From Nocardiopsis terrae (GTDB taxonomy: Bacteria > Actinomycetota > Actinomycetes > Streptosporangiales > Streptosporangiaceae): a stretch of 64,000 bases of DNA. Shown here piece after piece: positions 9,363-17,489 of the stretch. The stretch lies in contig NZ_BMXJ01000008.1 of NCBI RefSeq assembly GCF_014651695.1, positions 1 through 64,000 on the forward strand. The letters are read 5' to 3'. How positions within the stretch are numbered: position 1 is the stretch's first letter; each line of letters begins with the position of its first letter. The notes below the pieces were generated by a model, which was not told the origin of the DNA, did not search any database, and saw only the letters and a program-made list of their open reading frames with translations. The translations under genes were made by a program, and so were the position numbers.

Positions 9363-9732
9363 CCTGGGCCGACCTCTCCGCTGAAAACCGAATCTGGTTC
9401 GATTCTAGGGAAGGGGTGGCCGGGACCTTCGGGCGGCGGGTGCCCTGATCGGTGCGGTGTGGCCCGGGGCATATCGGCCAGACAAAATAGAACATATTCT
9501 ACAAAGGTCTGACGGACGCCCTGAAAGCTTGGGCCAAGATCTCGTATTGCCTTTGCCACATCGGGTGATGAGGCGAGGATCATGGGTTCGAAGCGCTGCG
9601 GCAAAGGGAATTCTTTAGATAACGTGTTCTCGTGGGGTCGGTCTGTCAGGGGTGACGTACCGGTCCGGTAGAGCTGGCATCCGGTCCGCGGCGCACCGGC
9701 GGCACGCGGACCGAAGACGAACGGGAGATCCA
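9363..9732. other. Divergent regulatory region, no gene
   Basis: This 370-base stretch between the MBL hydrolase and the TetR gene is less GC-rich than its surroundings. It holds a TAGAAT -10-like hexamer (minus strand, about 9400) for the hydrolase and the palindrome at 9488-9501. I see no gene; an open frame on the minus strand has no family resemblance and poor actinobacterial codon bias. Confidence 0.6.
9488..9501. promoter_or_regulatory. KstR-like operator palindrome
   Basis: TAGAACATATTCTA matches the published KstR consensus TnnAACnnGTTnnA at every fixed position but one (ATT instead of GTT). It lies in the intergenic region shared by the MBL hydrolase and a TetR protein that resembles KstR in its DNA-binding domain. 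Binding by that protein is inferred. Confidence 0.55.
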
Positions 9733-10362
9733 GTGGCGGTGCAGGCACCGATCGGAACGATGACGCGGAGTCAGACCCAGCGTCGTCGGCGCATCGTCCA
9801 GACGGCGGCCGCCCTGGCCGTGCGCGGCGGCGTGGAGGCCATGCAGATGCGTTCGGTCGCCGAACGCGCCGGTGTCGCCCTCGGTACGCTCTACCGCTAC
9901 TTCCCCTCCAAGATGGACCTGGTCGTCGCCGTGGTCACCGAGGAGCTCGATCTCCTCGAGGGCGGTATCGTCCGCCGTCCGCCCACCGCGGCCACCGCCC
10001 CGGGCCGGGCCGTCGACGTCCTGTTGCGCGCCACCCGCGGACTCATGCGCGAGCCCGAACTCGCCGACGCCCTGGTGCGCTCCCTGATCATGGCCGAGGT
10101 CAAGATCGAACTCGACGTACGCATCAGCGACCTGGTGTGGCGGGTGGCCACCGGCAACTTCGAGGGGGCCGACGCCACCGACGAGGAGGCCGCCGAGGCC
10201 GGTACCGGCGTGGACCGCGAGAGCACCGGTTACGTCCTGGTCGGTTCGCTCACCAGCGTGTGGATCTTCGAGCTGGTGGAGATCCTCAAGGGCCGCCGCG
10301 ACATCGACGACGCCGAACGCCGCCTGCAGGTCGCGGCCGAGCGCCTGCTCGCCTCCTTCTGA
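9733..10362 (+). CDS. TetR/AcrR family regulator, KstR-like
   Basis: A 209-residue repressor-type protein. The N-terminal HTH region (QMRSVAERAGVALGTLYRYF) is strongly KstR-like; KstR controls sterol and lipid catabolism in actinobacteria. The ligand-binding C-terminal domain is less recognisable, so the ligand cannot be named. I chose the GTG at 9733 because GGGAGA lies about 5 bases upstream; longer frames start in non-coding sequence. It is divergent from the MBL hydrolase, and the TAGAACATATTCTA site 232 bases upstream is a likely operator. It is convergent with the sigma-like gene only 22 bases away. Confidence 0.85.
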   Translation: MAVQAPIGTMTRSQTQRRRRIVQTAAALAVRGGVEAMQMRSVAERAGVALGTLYRYFPSKMDLVVAVVTEELDLLEGGIVRRPPTAATAPGRAVDVLLRATRGLMREPELADALVRSLIMAEVKIELDVRISDLVWRVATGNFEGADATDEEAAEAGTGVDRESTGYVLVGSLTSVWIFELVEILKGRRDIDDAERRLQVAAERLLASF

Positions 10363-10384
10363 CCGCCGGCCGCGGCCCCGACCA

Positions 10385-11830
10385 CTACTGGCTCCGGCCG
10401 CTGCCGAACAGCAGGCCGAGCAGGCCGTCGAGCAGGCCGTCCGACCCGCTGTCGGAGTCCCCGTTCCCGGGCCCGTCTCCGCCGGCCTCCCCGTCCCCGG
10501 GTTCCTGACCATCATCTCCGGGCGGCTCGACCTCCGGGGCCGTGGGCGGGACCGGCGCGTCCGTCAGCTCCTCCTCGGGGCTCTCCTGCGAACCGTCCCC
10601 GCCTCCGTCGCGCTCCTCGCCCCGTGGCTCCTGCGGCGGGCTGGGCTCCTCGCCCTCCGGGGCGCCCCGCTCCGGGTCCTCGGGGGCCTCCGGAACCGAT
10701 GCGCCCGGGGCCGAGGCCGTGCCGCGCTCCGTTCCCGGCTTACCGTCGGAGGCCGTCGATGACGCCTCCACCCGTTCCGTGCCCGACCGGGCGCCCTGGG
10801 CCGCGGGGCCCGTGTCGATCACGGTGGAGGGCCCGTCCACGGAGCTGGCCCACCACCACAGTCCGACCGCCACCGCGACCGTGGCCAGGCCGGAGACCGC
10901 AGGCAGCGGCCAGCGCCGGTGTCCGGGCGTCCTCACCTCGTTGAGGGGGTCGTGGTCCGGAGCGGGCAGCGGGGAGCGCGCGTCGTCGCGGACGGGGTGG
11001 TCACCGGTGGTCACCCGGTCGCCGGGCAGGGCCCGGGGGAGCGGGATCTCGACCGTGCCGACGCCGGGGTCCCCGGGCTCCTCGGCCACGGCGGCGCCGG
11101 ACGGGTGCGAGCGGTGGACCGGGTAGCCGTCAGCGGTGAGCGGGTGCATGGCGGCGGCGATCCGGGCGCGCTCCTGGGCGGCCTCGGGCGCGGTGCACGT
11201 GTGCACGACCCGCGCGCGCAAACCGGGCGGAGCGCCGGGAGGGCGCAGCAGGGCCAGGGCGGAGGAGACCTGCTGTACCTGGGTGCGCCAGAGCGCGCCG
11301 GGGGACTCCTCCTCGGGGGAGTCCGCGGAGAGGTCGTCGAGGCCCTCCGCGGCCCTGCGGATCGCGGAGCGGGAGAGCTCGCCGCAGATCCGCGGCTCCA
11401 GGCCCAGGACGCGGGACACCGCCGAGGTGGAGAGCGCGTGGCGCAGGTTGAGCTCGACCAGTTCCCGGTGGCTGGCGGGCAGCCGGGAGAACATCCGGGC
11501 GACCGGGACCTCCGCGGGCACGGTCGCCAGACGTGTGTAGGGGCAGGTGTGCGCGAAACCGCGGAGCTGGCAGGCGACCCGGACGAGGGCGTACAGCCAG
11601 GGCCCCCGGTCGGCGGGGTCGGTGAGTTCGGCCTCGAGTCCGATTCCGGCGACCAGGGCCTCGTGTACGGCGTCGGTGACCGGGTCCCCGCCCGTCCGGT
11701 CCCCGCCGCCGTGGCGTTCGGGATCGCCCAGGAGGGACCACGCGTACCGGTACAGCTGCTGCGCGAAGGTGTCGTGGAGCGCCTCGACGGCTTCGGCCGC
11801 CGGTACGTCTGTTTCGTTACCTCTGGTCAC
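10385..11830 (-). CDS. Membrane-anchored ECF sigma-factor-like protein
   Basis: A 481-residue composite protein. Residues ~15-65 resemble sigma region 2 (LYRYAWSLLGDPE, DAVHEALVAG) and ~115-165 resemble region 4 (LPASHRELVELNLRHALS then a helix-turn-helix). A Pro-rich linker leads to one membrane helix at about 306-325 (AVSGLATVAVAVGLWWWA), and the last ~155 residues are acidic, Gly/Pro/Glu-rich and predicted extracytoplasmic. GTG start with GGGGAG 4 bases upstream. The fused anchor implies a sigma-like or DNA-binding module held at the membrane. Whether it still binds core polymerase is unknown. No separate anti-sigma gene is adjacent. Confidence 0.75.
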   Translation of the reverse strand: MTRGNETDVPAAEAVEALHDTFAQQLYRYAWSLLGDPERHGGGDRTGGDPVTDAVHEALVAGIGLEAELTDPADRGPWLYALVRVACQLRGFAHTCPYTRLATVPAEVPVARMFSRLPASHRELVELNLRHALSTSAVSRVLGLEPRICGELSRSAIRRAAEGLDDLSADSPEEESPGALWRTQVQQVSSALALLRPPGAPPGLRARVVHTCTAPEAAQERARIAAAMHPLTADGYPVHRSHPSGAAVAEEPGDPGVGTVEIPLPRALPGDRVTTGDHPVRDDARSPLPAPDHDPLNEVRTPGHRRWPLPAVSGLATVAVAVGLWWWASSVDGPSTVIDTGPAAQGARSGTERVEASSTASDGKPGTERGTASAPGASVPEAPEDPERGAPEGEEPSPPQEPRGEERDGGGDGSQESPEEELTDAPVPPTAPEVEPPGDDGQEPGDGEAGGDGPGNGDSDSGSDGLLDGLLGLLFGSGRSQ

Positions 11831-11934
11831 GATTCTCCCCCCGTTCTGTGGTGACGCTAGCGAGGGGAGCGCTCCAGTGTGGGTGAATCGTTCAGCTGTA
11901 GCTGGAAGGTGAGACTTCTGTTACCGTCTCCGCG

Positions 11935-11976
11935 CCTCCGGGACCGGCCGGGGCTCGCCCCTGCCGGCCCCGGAGG
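11935..11976 (-). terminator. Hairpin terminator behind nadA
   Basis: CCTCCGGGaCCGGC pairs with GCCGGcCCCGGAGG across a 14-base loop, starting two bases after the nadA stop codon on the minus strand. It probably ends the nadA transcript before the sigma-like gene. Confidence 0.65.
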
Positions 11977-11978
11977 GG

Positions 11979-12977
11979 CTACTCGCCGCCCCGGGAGGGC
12001 TGGCCGATCGCCACCATCCGCTCCACGGAGCGGCGGGCGCGCTCGGCGGTCGAGGCGTCGACCGTGATCTCACTCGTGCCGTGGCGGAGTGAGTTCAGCA
12101 GCTTGTCGGCATCGATCATTTTCATGTAGTGGCACTCGGCACGCGAGTTGACCGCCTCGAACTCCGTGGTCGAGTTGGCGTTGCGCAGCTGGTGCAGCAT
12201 GCCGGTCTCGGTGGCGATGAGCACCTTCTTGGCACTGGTGTTCTCGGCGGCGGACAGCATCCCGCCGGTGGAGAGGACCTTGACCCGGTCCTCGGGGACC
12301 GCTCCGCTGCCGACGAGGTAGAGGGCGGAGGTGGCGCAGCCGCACTCGGGGTGGACGTACACCTCGGCGTCGGGCTCGGAGGCCACGCGTTCGCGCAGGG
12401 TGTGGCCGTCGATCCCGGCGTGCACGTGGCACTCGCCCATCCAGATGTGGATGTTCTCGCGACCGGTGACCCGCTTGACGTGGGCGCCCAGGAACTGGTC
12501 CGGGAGGAACAGGATCTCCTTGTCCTCCGGGATGGAGCGGATGACGTCCGCGGCGTTGGAGGAGGTGCAGCAGATGTCGGTCTCCGCCTTGACCGCCGCG
12601 GTGGTGTTGACGTAGGCGACGACGACCGCACCGGGGTGCTCGGCCTTCCAGGCGCGCACGTCCTCGGCGGTGATGGTGTCGGCCAGCGAGCAGCCCGCGT
12701 TGGGGTCGGGCAGCAGGATGGTCTTCTCCGGCGCGAGGATCTTGGCGGTCTCGGCCATGAAGTGCACACCGCAGAAGACGATGGTGCTGGCGTCGACGCT
12801 CGCGGCCAGGCGGGACAGGGCCAGGGAGTCGCCGGTGTGGTGGGCGACGTCCTGGATTTCCGGGCGCTGGTAGTTGTGCGCGAGGATGACAGCGTCGCGC
12901 TCCTCTGCCAGGCGGTGGACCTCAGCGGCCCATTCCTGCCTGGTCATGGTGTCCGCCGTCGCGGTGACCGATGCCAT
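11979..12977 (-). CDS. nadA: Quinolinate synthase A
   Basis: NadA condenses iminoaspartate with dihydroxyacetone phosphate to quinolinate, using a [4Fe-4S] cluster, in de novo NAD synthesis. The 332-residue sequence has the HNYQRPEIQ and GDSLALSR motifs near the N-terminus and cysteines in [17 protein letters not shown] and [12 protein letters not shown] that provide the cluster ligands. Length is usual for the family. AGGAAG precedes the ATG. nadB and nadC are not in the window. A divergent NrtR-type regulator and a palindromic operator lie directly upstream, so NAD-status control is expected. Confidence 0.95.
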   Translation of the reverse strand: MASVTATADTMTRQEWAAEVHRLAEERDAVILAHNYQRPEIQDVAHHTGDSLALSRLAASVDASTIVFCGVHFMAETAKILAPEKTILLPDPNAGCSLADTITAEDVRAWKAEHPGAVVVAYVNTTAAVKAETDICCTSSNAADVIRSIPEDKEILFLPDQFLGAHVKRVTGRENIHIWMGECHVHAGIDGHTLRERVASEPDAEVYVHPECGCATSALYLVGSGAVPEDRVKVLSTGGMLSAAENTSAKKVLIATETGMLHQLRNANSTTEFEAVNSRAECHYMKMIDADKLLNSLRHGTSEITVDASTAERARRSVERMVAIGQPSRGGE

Positions 12978-13051
12978 GTCCTACTACTTCCTTGAGGCTG
13001 TGGGCACGTCGTACGGATGCCGTGCCGTGGGAGGTCAGTGCGGGGAATCAA

Positions 13052-13074
13052 GTTTTTGTCTATCAGGCACAAAC
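13052..13074. promoter_or_regulatory. NrtR-type operator between nadA and its regulator
   Basis: GTTTTTGTCT-atc-AGGCACAAAC is an inverted repeat with 8 of 10 positions matching between arms. It lies 75 bases upstream of nadA and 15 bases upstream of the divergent Nudix-regulator ATG, the usual place for NrtR autoregulation and nad control. Assignment to NrtR is inferred from position and symmetry. Confidence 0.7.
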
Positions 13075-13089
13075 CTACTGAAGCTTAAC

Positions 13090-13863
13090 ATGGCGTGGGA
13101 CGGAAGGGACAGGGTGGATATACCGGAAGCAAACGGACGGGCTGTGGCGGCCGGAGCGGGATCGCCCGCCGGGGCCGGCGGGGGAGGGGGAGCGGTGCTC
13201 TCGGCGCACGAGGTGCTCGCCGTCGTCCTGCAGATCCGCGAGGGCGAACTGTCCGTGCTGCTGTGGCGGCGGGCCCTCCCGCCCTGCGAGGGGGAGTGGG
13301 CCCTGCCCGGAGGGCGCCTCGGCGCCGACGAGAGCCTCGGCGCCTCGATCCGCCGACAGCTCGCCCAGAAGGTCGACGTCCGCGACCTGAGCCACATGGA
13401 ACAGTTGGAGACCCGCAGCGACCCCGGACGCCACCCCCAGCGCCGTACCCTGGCCACCGCCTACCTGGGCCTGGTGCCCGCGCACATCGACCCCGTGGTT
13501 CCCGCCGACACCGGATGGCACCCCGCCGCCGACCTGCCGCCGATGGCCTTCGACCACGCCGCCATCGTCCGCTCCGGCCGACGGCGCCTGCGCTCCAAAC
13601 TCAGCTACACCAACGTCGGCTTCGCCCTGGCACCGCCGGAGTTCACCATGTCCGAACTGTCGGCCCACTACCGGGCCGCCCTCGGACACGACGTGGCGGC
13701 CACCAACCTGCGCCGGGTCCTGCTGCGGCGCGGACAGATCGAGGAGACCGGCCGCTCGGTGCCCTCCGGCCGTTCGGGCGGGCGACCCGCGGCGCTGTTC
13801 CGCTTCCGTGCGCGGGAACTGGAGGTCACCGACGCCTTCGCGGTGCTGCGGCCGCCCGGGTGA
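13090..13863 (+). CDS. nrtR: NrtR-type Nudix-related transcriptional regulator
   Basis: A 257-residue two-domain protein. The N-terminal half is a Nudix fold (HEVLAVVLQIREG, ALPGGRLGADESLG), but the Nudix box reads RRQLAQ where REUxEE is needed, so hydrolysis is probably lost. The C-terminal half is a winged helix (FTMSELSAHYRAALGHDVAATNLRRVLLRRG) typical of NrtR. NrtR repressors sense ADP-ribose and control NAD genes, which fits its divergent placement next to nadA. The ATG at 13090 abuts the operator, arguing for autorepression. An upstream frame exists but lies in the operator region. Confidence 0.85.
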   Translation: MAWDGRDRVDIPEANGRAVAAGAGSPAGAGGGGGAVLSAHEVLAVVLQIREGELSVLLWRRALPPCEGEWALPGGRLGADESLGASIRRQLAQKVDVRDLSHMEQLETRSDPGRHPQRRTLATAYLGLVPAHIDPVVPADTGWHPAADLPPMAFDHAAIVRSGRRRLRSKLSYTNVGFALAPPEFTMSELSAHYRAALGHDVAATNLRRVLLRRGQIEETGRSVPSGRSGGRPAALFRFRARELEVTDAFAVLRPPG

Positions 13864-13888
13864 CGGGTCCGTGGTCGCACACGCTGTG

Positions 13889-13894
13889 TACACT
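13889..13894 (+). promoter_or_regulatory. -10 hexamer for a leaderless HAD transcript
   Basis: TACACT ends 8 bases before the GTG at 13903, so transcription would begin at or within two bases of the start codon. No Shine-Dalgarno is present. No convincing -35 is visible. Confidence 0.45.
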
Positions 13895-13902
13895 CCCTAA
13901 CC

Positions 13903-14574
13903 GTGGCAATTCGTACTGTGGTGTTCGACGTCGGCGAGACACTCATCGACGAGACGCGCATCTTCGCGCGCTGGGCGGACCGTTTCGGGATCCCGCACAT
14001 GGCGTTCTTCGGCACCATCGGCGGCGTGATCGCCTCCGGAGGCACCCTCACCGAGGGCTTCCGACTGCTCGTTCCCGGCTTCGACCTGGAGAGCGAGAGC
14101 GCCCGCTGGCGCGCGGAGGACCCCCACGGGGAGCGCGAGCACTTCGGCGAGCGCGACCTCTACCCCGACGTGCGCCCCGCCTTCGAGAGGATGCGCTCCG
14201 CCGGACTGTCCCTGGTCATCGCGGGCAACCAGCCCTCCGAGGCCGGGCCGGCCCTGGCCGCCATGGAGCTGGGCGTCGACGGCATCGGGATCTCCGACGA
14301 CTGGGGCGTGCAGAAACCCCACCCGGACTTCTTCGACCGGGTCGTGGAACTGGCCGCCCGGAGCCACCCCGGAACCACCGCCGAGCAGATCCTCTACGTC
14401 GGCGACCGCACCGACAACGACGTCCTCCCCGCCCGCAGAGCCGGGATGGGCGCCGTCCTGCTGCGCCGGGGCATCTACGGGTACCGCCACTCCGCGACCC
14501 CCGACGCCGAGGCGGCCGACGTGGTCGTGGACGACCTGCACCAGCTCGCCGACTGGATCGCCGACCGGAACTAG
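13903..14574 (+). CDS. HAD-family hydrolase
   Basis: A 223-residue haloacid-dehalogenase-type phosphatase. Motif I is FDVGET with nucleophile D9; the usual acid/base Asp two residues later is Gly11, a variant seen in several HAD branches. Motif II is IAGNQ, the conserved Lys is in VQKPHPDFF, and motif IV is YVGDRTDND. A cap domain of about 90 residues separates motifs I and II. The substrate is unknown. The GTG start lies directly after a -10 hexamer, so the mRNA is probably leaderless. It stands alone, 255 bases before the ABC importer operon. Confidence 0.85.
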   Translation: MAIRTVVFDVGETLIDETRIFARWADRFGIPHMAFFGTIGGVIASGGTLTEGFRLLVPGFDLESESARWRAEDPHGEREHFGERDLYPDVRPAFERMRSAGLSLVIAGNQPSEAGPALAAMELGVDGIGISDDWGVQKPHPDFFDRVVELAARSHPGTTAEQILYVGDRTDNDVLPARRAGMGAVLLRRGIYGYRHSATPDAEAADVVVDDLHQLADWIADRN

Positions 14575-14829
14575 GGCCCCGGGTCCGGCACCGGGCCCGG
14601 CGCCCGCCCGTGGCCGGGGTCATACTCCCGTTCGATTCGTTCGGCGTGTCGTCCCGTCCGGACCGCGCACGCCCCGGATACCCTCCCCAGCACGACCAGG
14701 AGCAGGACCGGACCGCGGTCCGCCGCACGGCGCGGTACCTCCTCCCGTGCGCCCCGCACGGGAGGGAACGCGAACCCCTGCATGCCCCCCGGCAACACCA
14801 CCCGGCCCCCGAACGGAGACGACCCCGCG

Positions 14830-15945
14830 ATGATCACATTCGAGGGCGCCGCCAAGGTCTACCCCGACGGCACCGTCGCCGTCGCCGGCCTGGACCTCAC
14901 CGTCGAGACCGCGAAGACCACGGTCTTCGTCGGGCCCTCCGGTAGCGGCAAGACCACCTCGCTGCGGATGATCAACCGCATGGTCGAGCCGACCGGCGGC
15001 ACCGTACGCATCGACGGCGCCGACATCCGCGAGCAGGACCCCTCCCGGCTCCGCCGCTCCATCGGCTACGTCATCCAGCAGGCGGGGCTCTTCCCGCACC
15101 GCACCGTCCTGGACAACATCGCCACGGTGCCCCTGCTGCTGGGCTGGCGGCGCGGCAAAGCGCGCGCACGGGCGGCCGAACTCATGGAACTGGTCGGACT
15201 CGAACCCGCCCAGGCCAAGCGCTACCCGCACCAGCTCTCCGGCGGACAGCAGCAGCGGGTCGGCGTCGCCCGCGCCCTGGCCGCGGACCCGCCGATCCTG
15301 CTGATGGACGAACCCTTCAGCGCCGTCGACCCGATCGTGCGCACCAGCCTCCAGGACGAGCTGATCCGGCTCCAGCGGGAACTGAACAAGACCATCGTGT
15401 TCGTCACCCACGACATCGACGAGGCGGTCCGCCTGGGCGACCGGATCGCGGTCTTCCGCCCCGGCGGGGAGCTGGCGCAGTACGACACCCCCGAACGCCT
15501 GCTCGCCGAGCCGGTGGACGGGTTCGTCGAGTCCTTCATAGGCTACGACCGCGGGGTGCGCAGGCTCTCGTTCTTCCCCGCCAGCGCCCTCTCCCTGCGC
15601 GAGGACGTGGTCTTCGACGACGAGGACCGGGTCGAGCGCGCACTGACCACCGTCGGCGACGGCGGCGAGCCGTGGGCACTGGTGGTGGACGGGGACCGGC
15701 TGCCCATGGGGTGGGTCAGCGCCGCGCAGCTGCTCCGCGAACCCACCGGTGTGCCGTTGGGCACGCTGGAACTCGCACCCTACGGCCACACCTTCGACGT
15801 GGGGACCGACTCCCTGCGCGCCGCCCTCGACGCGGCGGTGCTCTCCCCCGCGGGCCGGGCGGTCGGCGTGGACGACGAGGGCAGGGTCGTCGGGGTGGTC
15901 TCCCAGGAGGACCTGGGCGCCGCCCTCTGGTCGGTGGCCGAGTGA
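14830..15945 (+). CDS. Quaternary-amine ABC importer, ATPase with CBS domains
   Basis: A 371-residue ATP-binding subunit of the OpuCA/ProV type, energising uptake of glycine betaine, carnitine or choline. It has Walker A GPSGSGKTT (35-43), signature LSGGQQQR (136-143), Walker B LLMDEP (~157-162) and a C-terminal region from ~250 with two CBS-like repeats that in relatives sense ionic strength. ATG at 14830 with GGAGA about 9 bases upstream; the longer frame lacks a site. It is first in a four-gene operon whose next gene overlaps by 4 bases (GTGA). Confidence 0.92.
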   Translation: MITFEGAAKVYPDGTVAVAGLDLTVETAKTTVFVGPSGSGKTTSLRMINRMVEPTGGTVRIDGADIREQDPSRLRRSIGYVIQQAGLFPHRTVLDNIATVPLLLGWRRGKARARAAELMELVGLEPAQAKRYPHQLSGGQQQRVGVARALAADPPILLMDEPFSAVDPIVRTSLQDELIRLQRELNKTIVFVTHDIDEAVRLGDRIAVFRPGGELAQYDTPERLLAEPVDGFVESFIGYDRGVRRLSFFPASALSLREDVVFDDEDRVERALTTVGDGGEPWALVVDGDRLPMGWVSAAQLLREPTGVPLGTLELAPYGHTFDVGTDSLRAALDAAVLSPAGRAVGVDDEGRVVGVVSQEDLGAALWSVAE

Positions 15946-16751
15946 TCGCCGCGGAGGGCGGCGACTGGGCCCTCGGGGCCTGGGAGTGGGTCGTCCGCGT
16001 CACCGAATGGGGCACGGCCAACTGGAGCTACCCGGGCGAACCCGACCGCGGCATCCGCCCCCTGGTACTCGAACACATGCGCCTGTCCTACCTGTCCATC
16101 CTCATCGGACTGGTCATCGCGCTACCGCTGGGCCTGGCGTGCGCCCGGTGGCGCCCGCTCTACCCGCCGGTGCTCACCGGCGTGAACGTGCTCTACTCCA
16201 TCCCCTCGATCGCGCTGTTCTTCCTCATCCTGCCCTACACCGGGTTCAGCGACTGGACCGCGATCGTGCCGCTGTCCCTGTACACCCTGGTGATCCTGCT
16301 GCCCAACGTGGTCGACGGGCTGCGCCAGGTCCCCGACCACGTACGCCAGGCGGCGGTCGCGATGGGGTTCAGCCCGCTCCGGCGCCTGGTGGCCGTCGAG
16401 ACGCCCGTCGCGGTCCCGGTCATCATCGCCGGACTGCGCGTGGCCTCGGTGGCCACCATCAGCATGGTCAGCGTCGCCTCCCTGGTGGGCCTGGGCGGAC
16501 TCGGCCAACTCATCCTCAGCGAGGGCTTCCGCCGCCAGTTCGACGCGCCGATCGTCGTCGGCATCGTGCTGGTCGTCCTGCTGGCGTTCGTCACCGACGC
16601 CCTGCTCGTGCTCGCCCAGTACCTGCTCACACCCTGGGCGCGGGGGGACGGGAGACGCGGACGGCCGCGCCGCGGACGGACCGCCGCCACGGGCACGCCC
16701 ACGGCCGCCGTGCCCCCGGCCCCGGAACAGCGAACGGCGGGGGAGAGGTAG
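15942..16751 (+). CDS. Quaternary-amine ABC importer, permease 1
   Basis: A 269-residue inner-membrane permease with about six hydrophobic helices and the BPD_transp_1 coupling region (RQAAVAMGFSPLRRLVAVETPVAVP). It has an N-terminal extension of about 50 residues and a charged Arg/Pro tail. The GTG start overlaps the ATPase stop (GTGA), so the two are translationally coupled. Together with the second permease it forms the translocation pore for betaine-type osmolytes, as expected from the OpuC arrangement ATPase-permease-permease-lipoprotein. Confidence 0.9.
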   Translation: MIAAEGGDWALGAWEWVVRVTEWGTANWSYPGEPDRGIRPLVLEHMRLSYLSILIGLVIALPLGLACARWRPLYPPVLTGVNVLYSIPSIALFFLILPYTGFSDWTAIVPLSLYTLVILLPNVVDGLRQVPDHVRQAAVAMGFSPLRRLVAVETPVAVPVIIAGLRVASVATISMVSVASLVGLGGLGQLILSEGFRRQFDAPIVVGIVLVVLLAFVTDALLVLAQYLLTPWARGDGRRGRPRRGRTAATGTPTAAVPPAPEQRTAGER

Positions 16752-16753
16752 CC

Positions 16754-17434
16754 ATGGACATCCTGAACGAACTCGTGGCGTGGTTCAGCGACCCCGCGCA
16801 GTGGACCGGCCCCGCGGGCATCCCCGCCCGCCTGGGCGAACACGTCCACTACTCGCTGCTGGGGCTGTTGATCGCGACGGTCGTCGCGGTGCCGATCGGC
16901 CTGTTCACCGGGCACACCGGGGCGGGCGGCTTCCTCACCGCGAGCCTGGCCAACTTCGCCCGCGCCCTGCCCACCATCGGCGTGCTGTTCCTCATCGTGC
17001 TGGCCGCCGGGATCGGGCTGGTCCCCGTCGTCGCCGCCCTGGTGGCGCTGGCCGTACCGCCGATCCTCGTCAACACCCACGAGGGCGTCCGGGGCGTCGA
17101 ACCCCGGCTCCGGGACGCCGCGCTGGGCATGGGTATGCGCGGCCGCGAGGTCCTGTTCGGACTGGAGCTGCCGGTGGCGACACCGCTCATCCTCATCGGG
17201 ATGCGCACCGCCGCCGTCCAGGTGGTGGCCACGGCCACCATCGCCGCCTATGTGGGGGTGGGCGGACTGGGGCGCTATATCGTCGACGGCCAGGCCCGCC
17301 AGGACCTGACGATGATGCTGGGCGGTTCCGTGCTCGTGGTGGCGCTCGCCGTGGCCACCACACTCCTGTTCGCCGGGCTGCGACGGATCCTCGTCGCTCC
17401 CGGCCTGCGTGCCGGGGCCGCGGCGGTGCGCTGA
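16754..17434 (+). CDS. Quaternary-amine ABC importer, permease 2
   Basis: A 226-residue permease with the EAA-type loop (RDAALGMGMRGREVLFGLELPVATP) and about five or six membrane helices, the second half of the heterodimeric pore. The ATG is two bases after the stop of permease 1, with GGGAGAGG just upstream inside that gene. Compare permease 1: the coupling loops align closely, as expected of duplicated subunits. Confidence 0.92.
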   Translation: MDILNELVAWFSDPAQWTGPAGIPARLGEHVHYSLLGLLIATVVAVPIGLFTGHTGAGGFLTASLANFARALPTIGVLFLIVLAAGIGLVPVVAALVALAVPPILVNTHEGVRGVEPRLRDAALGMGMRGREVLFGLELPVATPLILIGMRTAAVQVVATATIAAYVGVGGLGRYIVDGQARQDLTMMLGGSVLVVALAVATTLLFAGLRRILVAPGLRAGAAAVR

Positions 17435-17489
17435 CCGGGGCGGTCGGTGCCGCCCGCAGAGGAAGTTTTCCAGAGAGAAGGTTGTGGAC

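Noticed and set aside
9341-9748. Open frame on the minus strand across the MBL/TetR intergenic region
   Set aside because: No family, AT-richer third positions than real genes here, and it overlaps an operator and both promoters.
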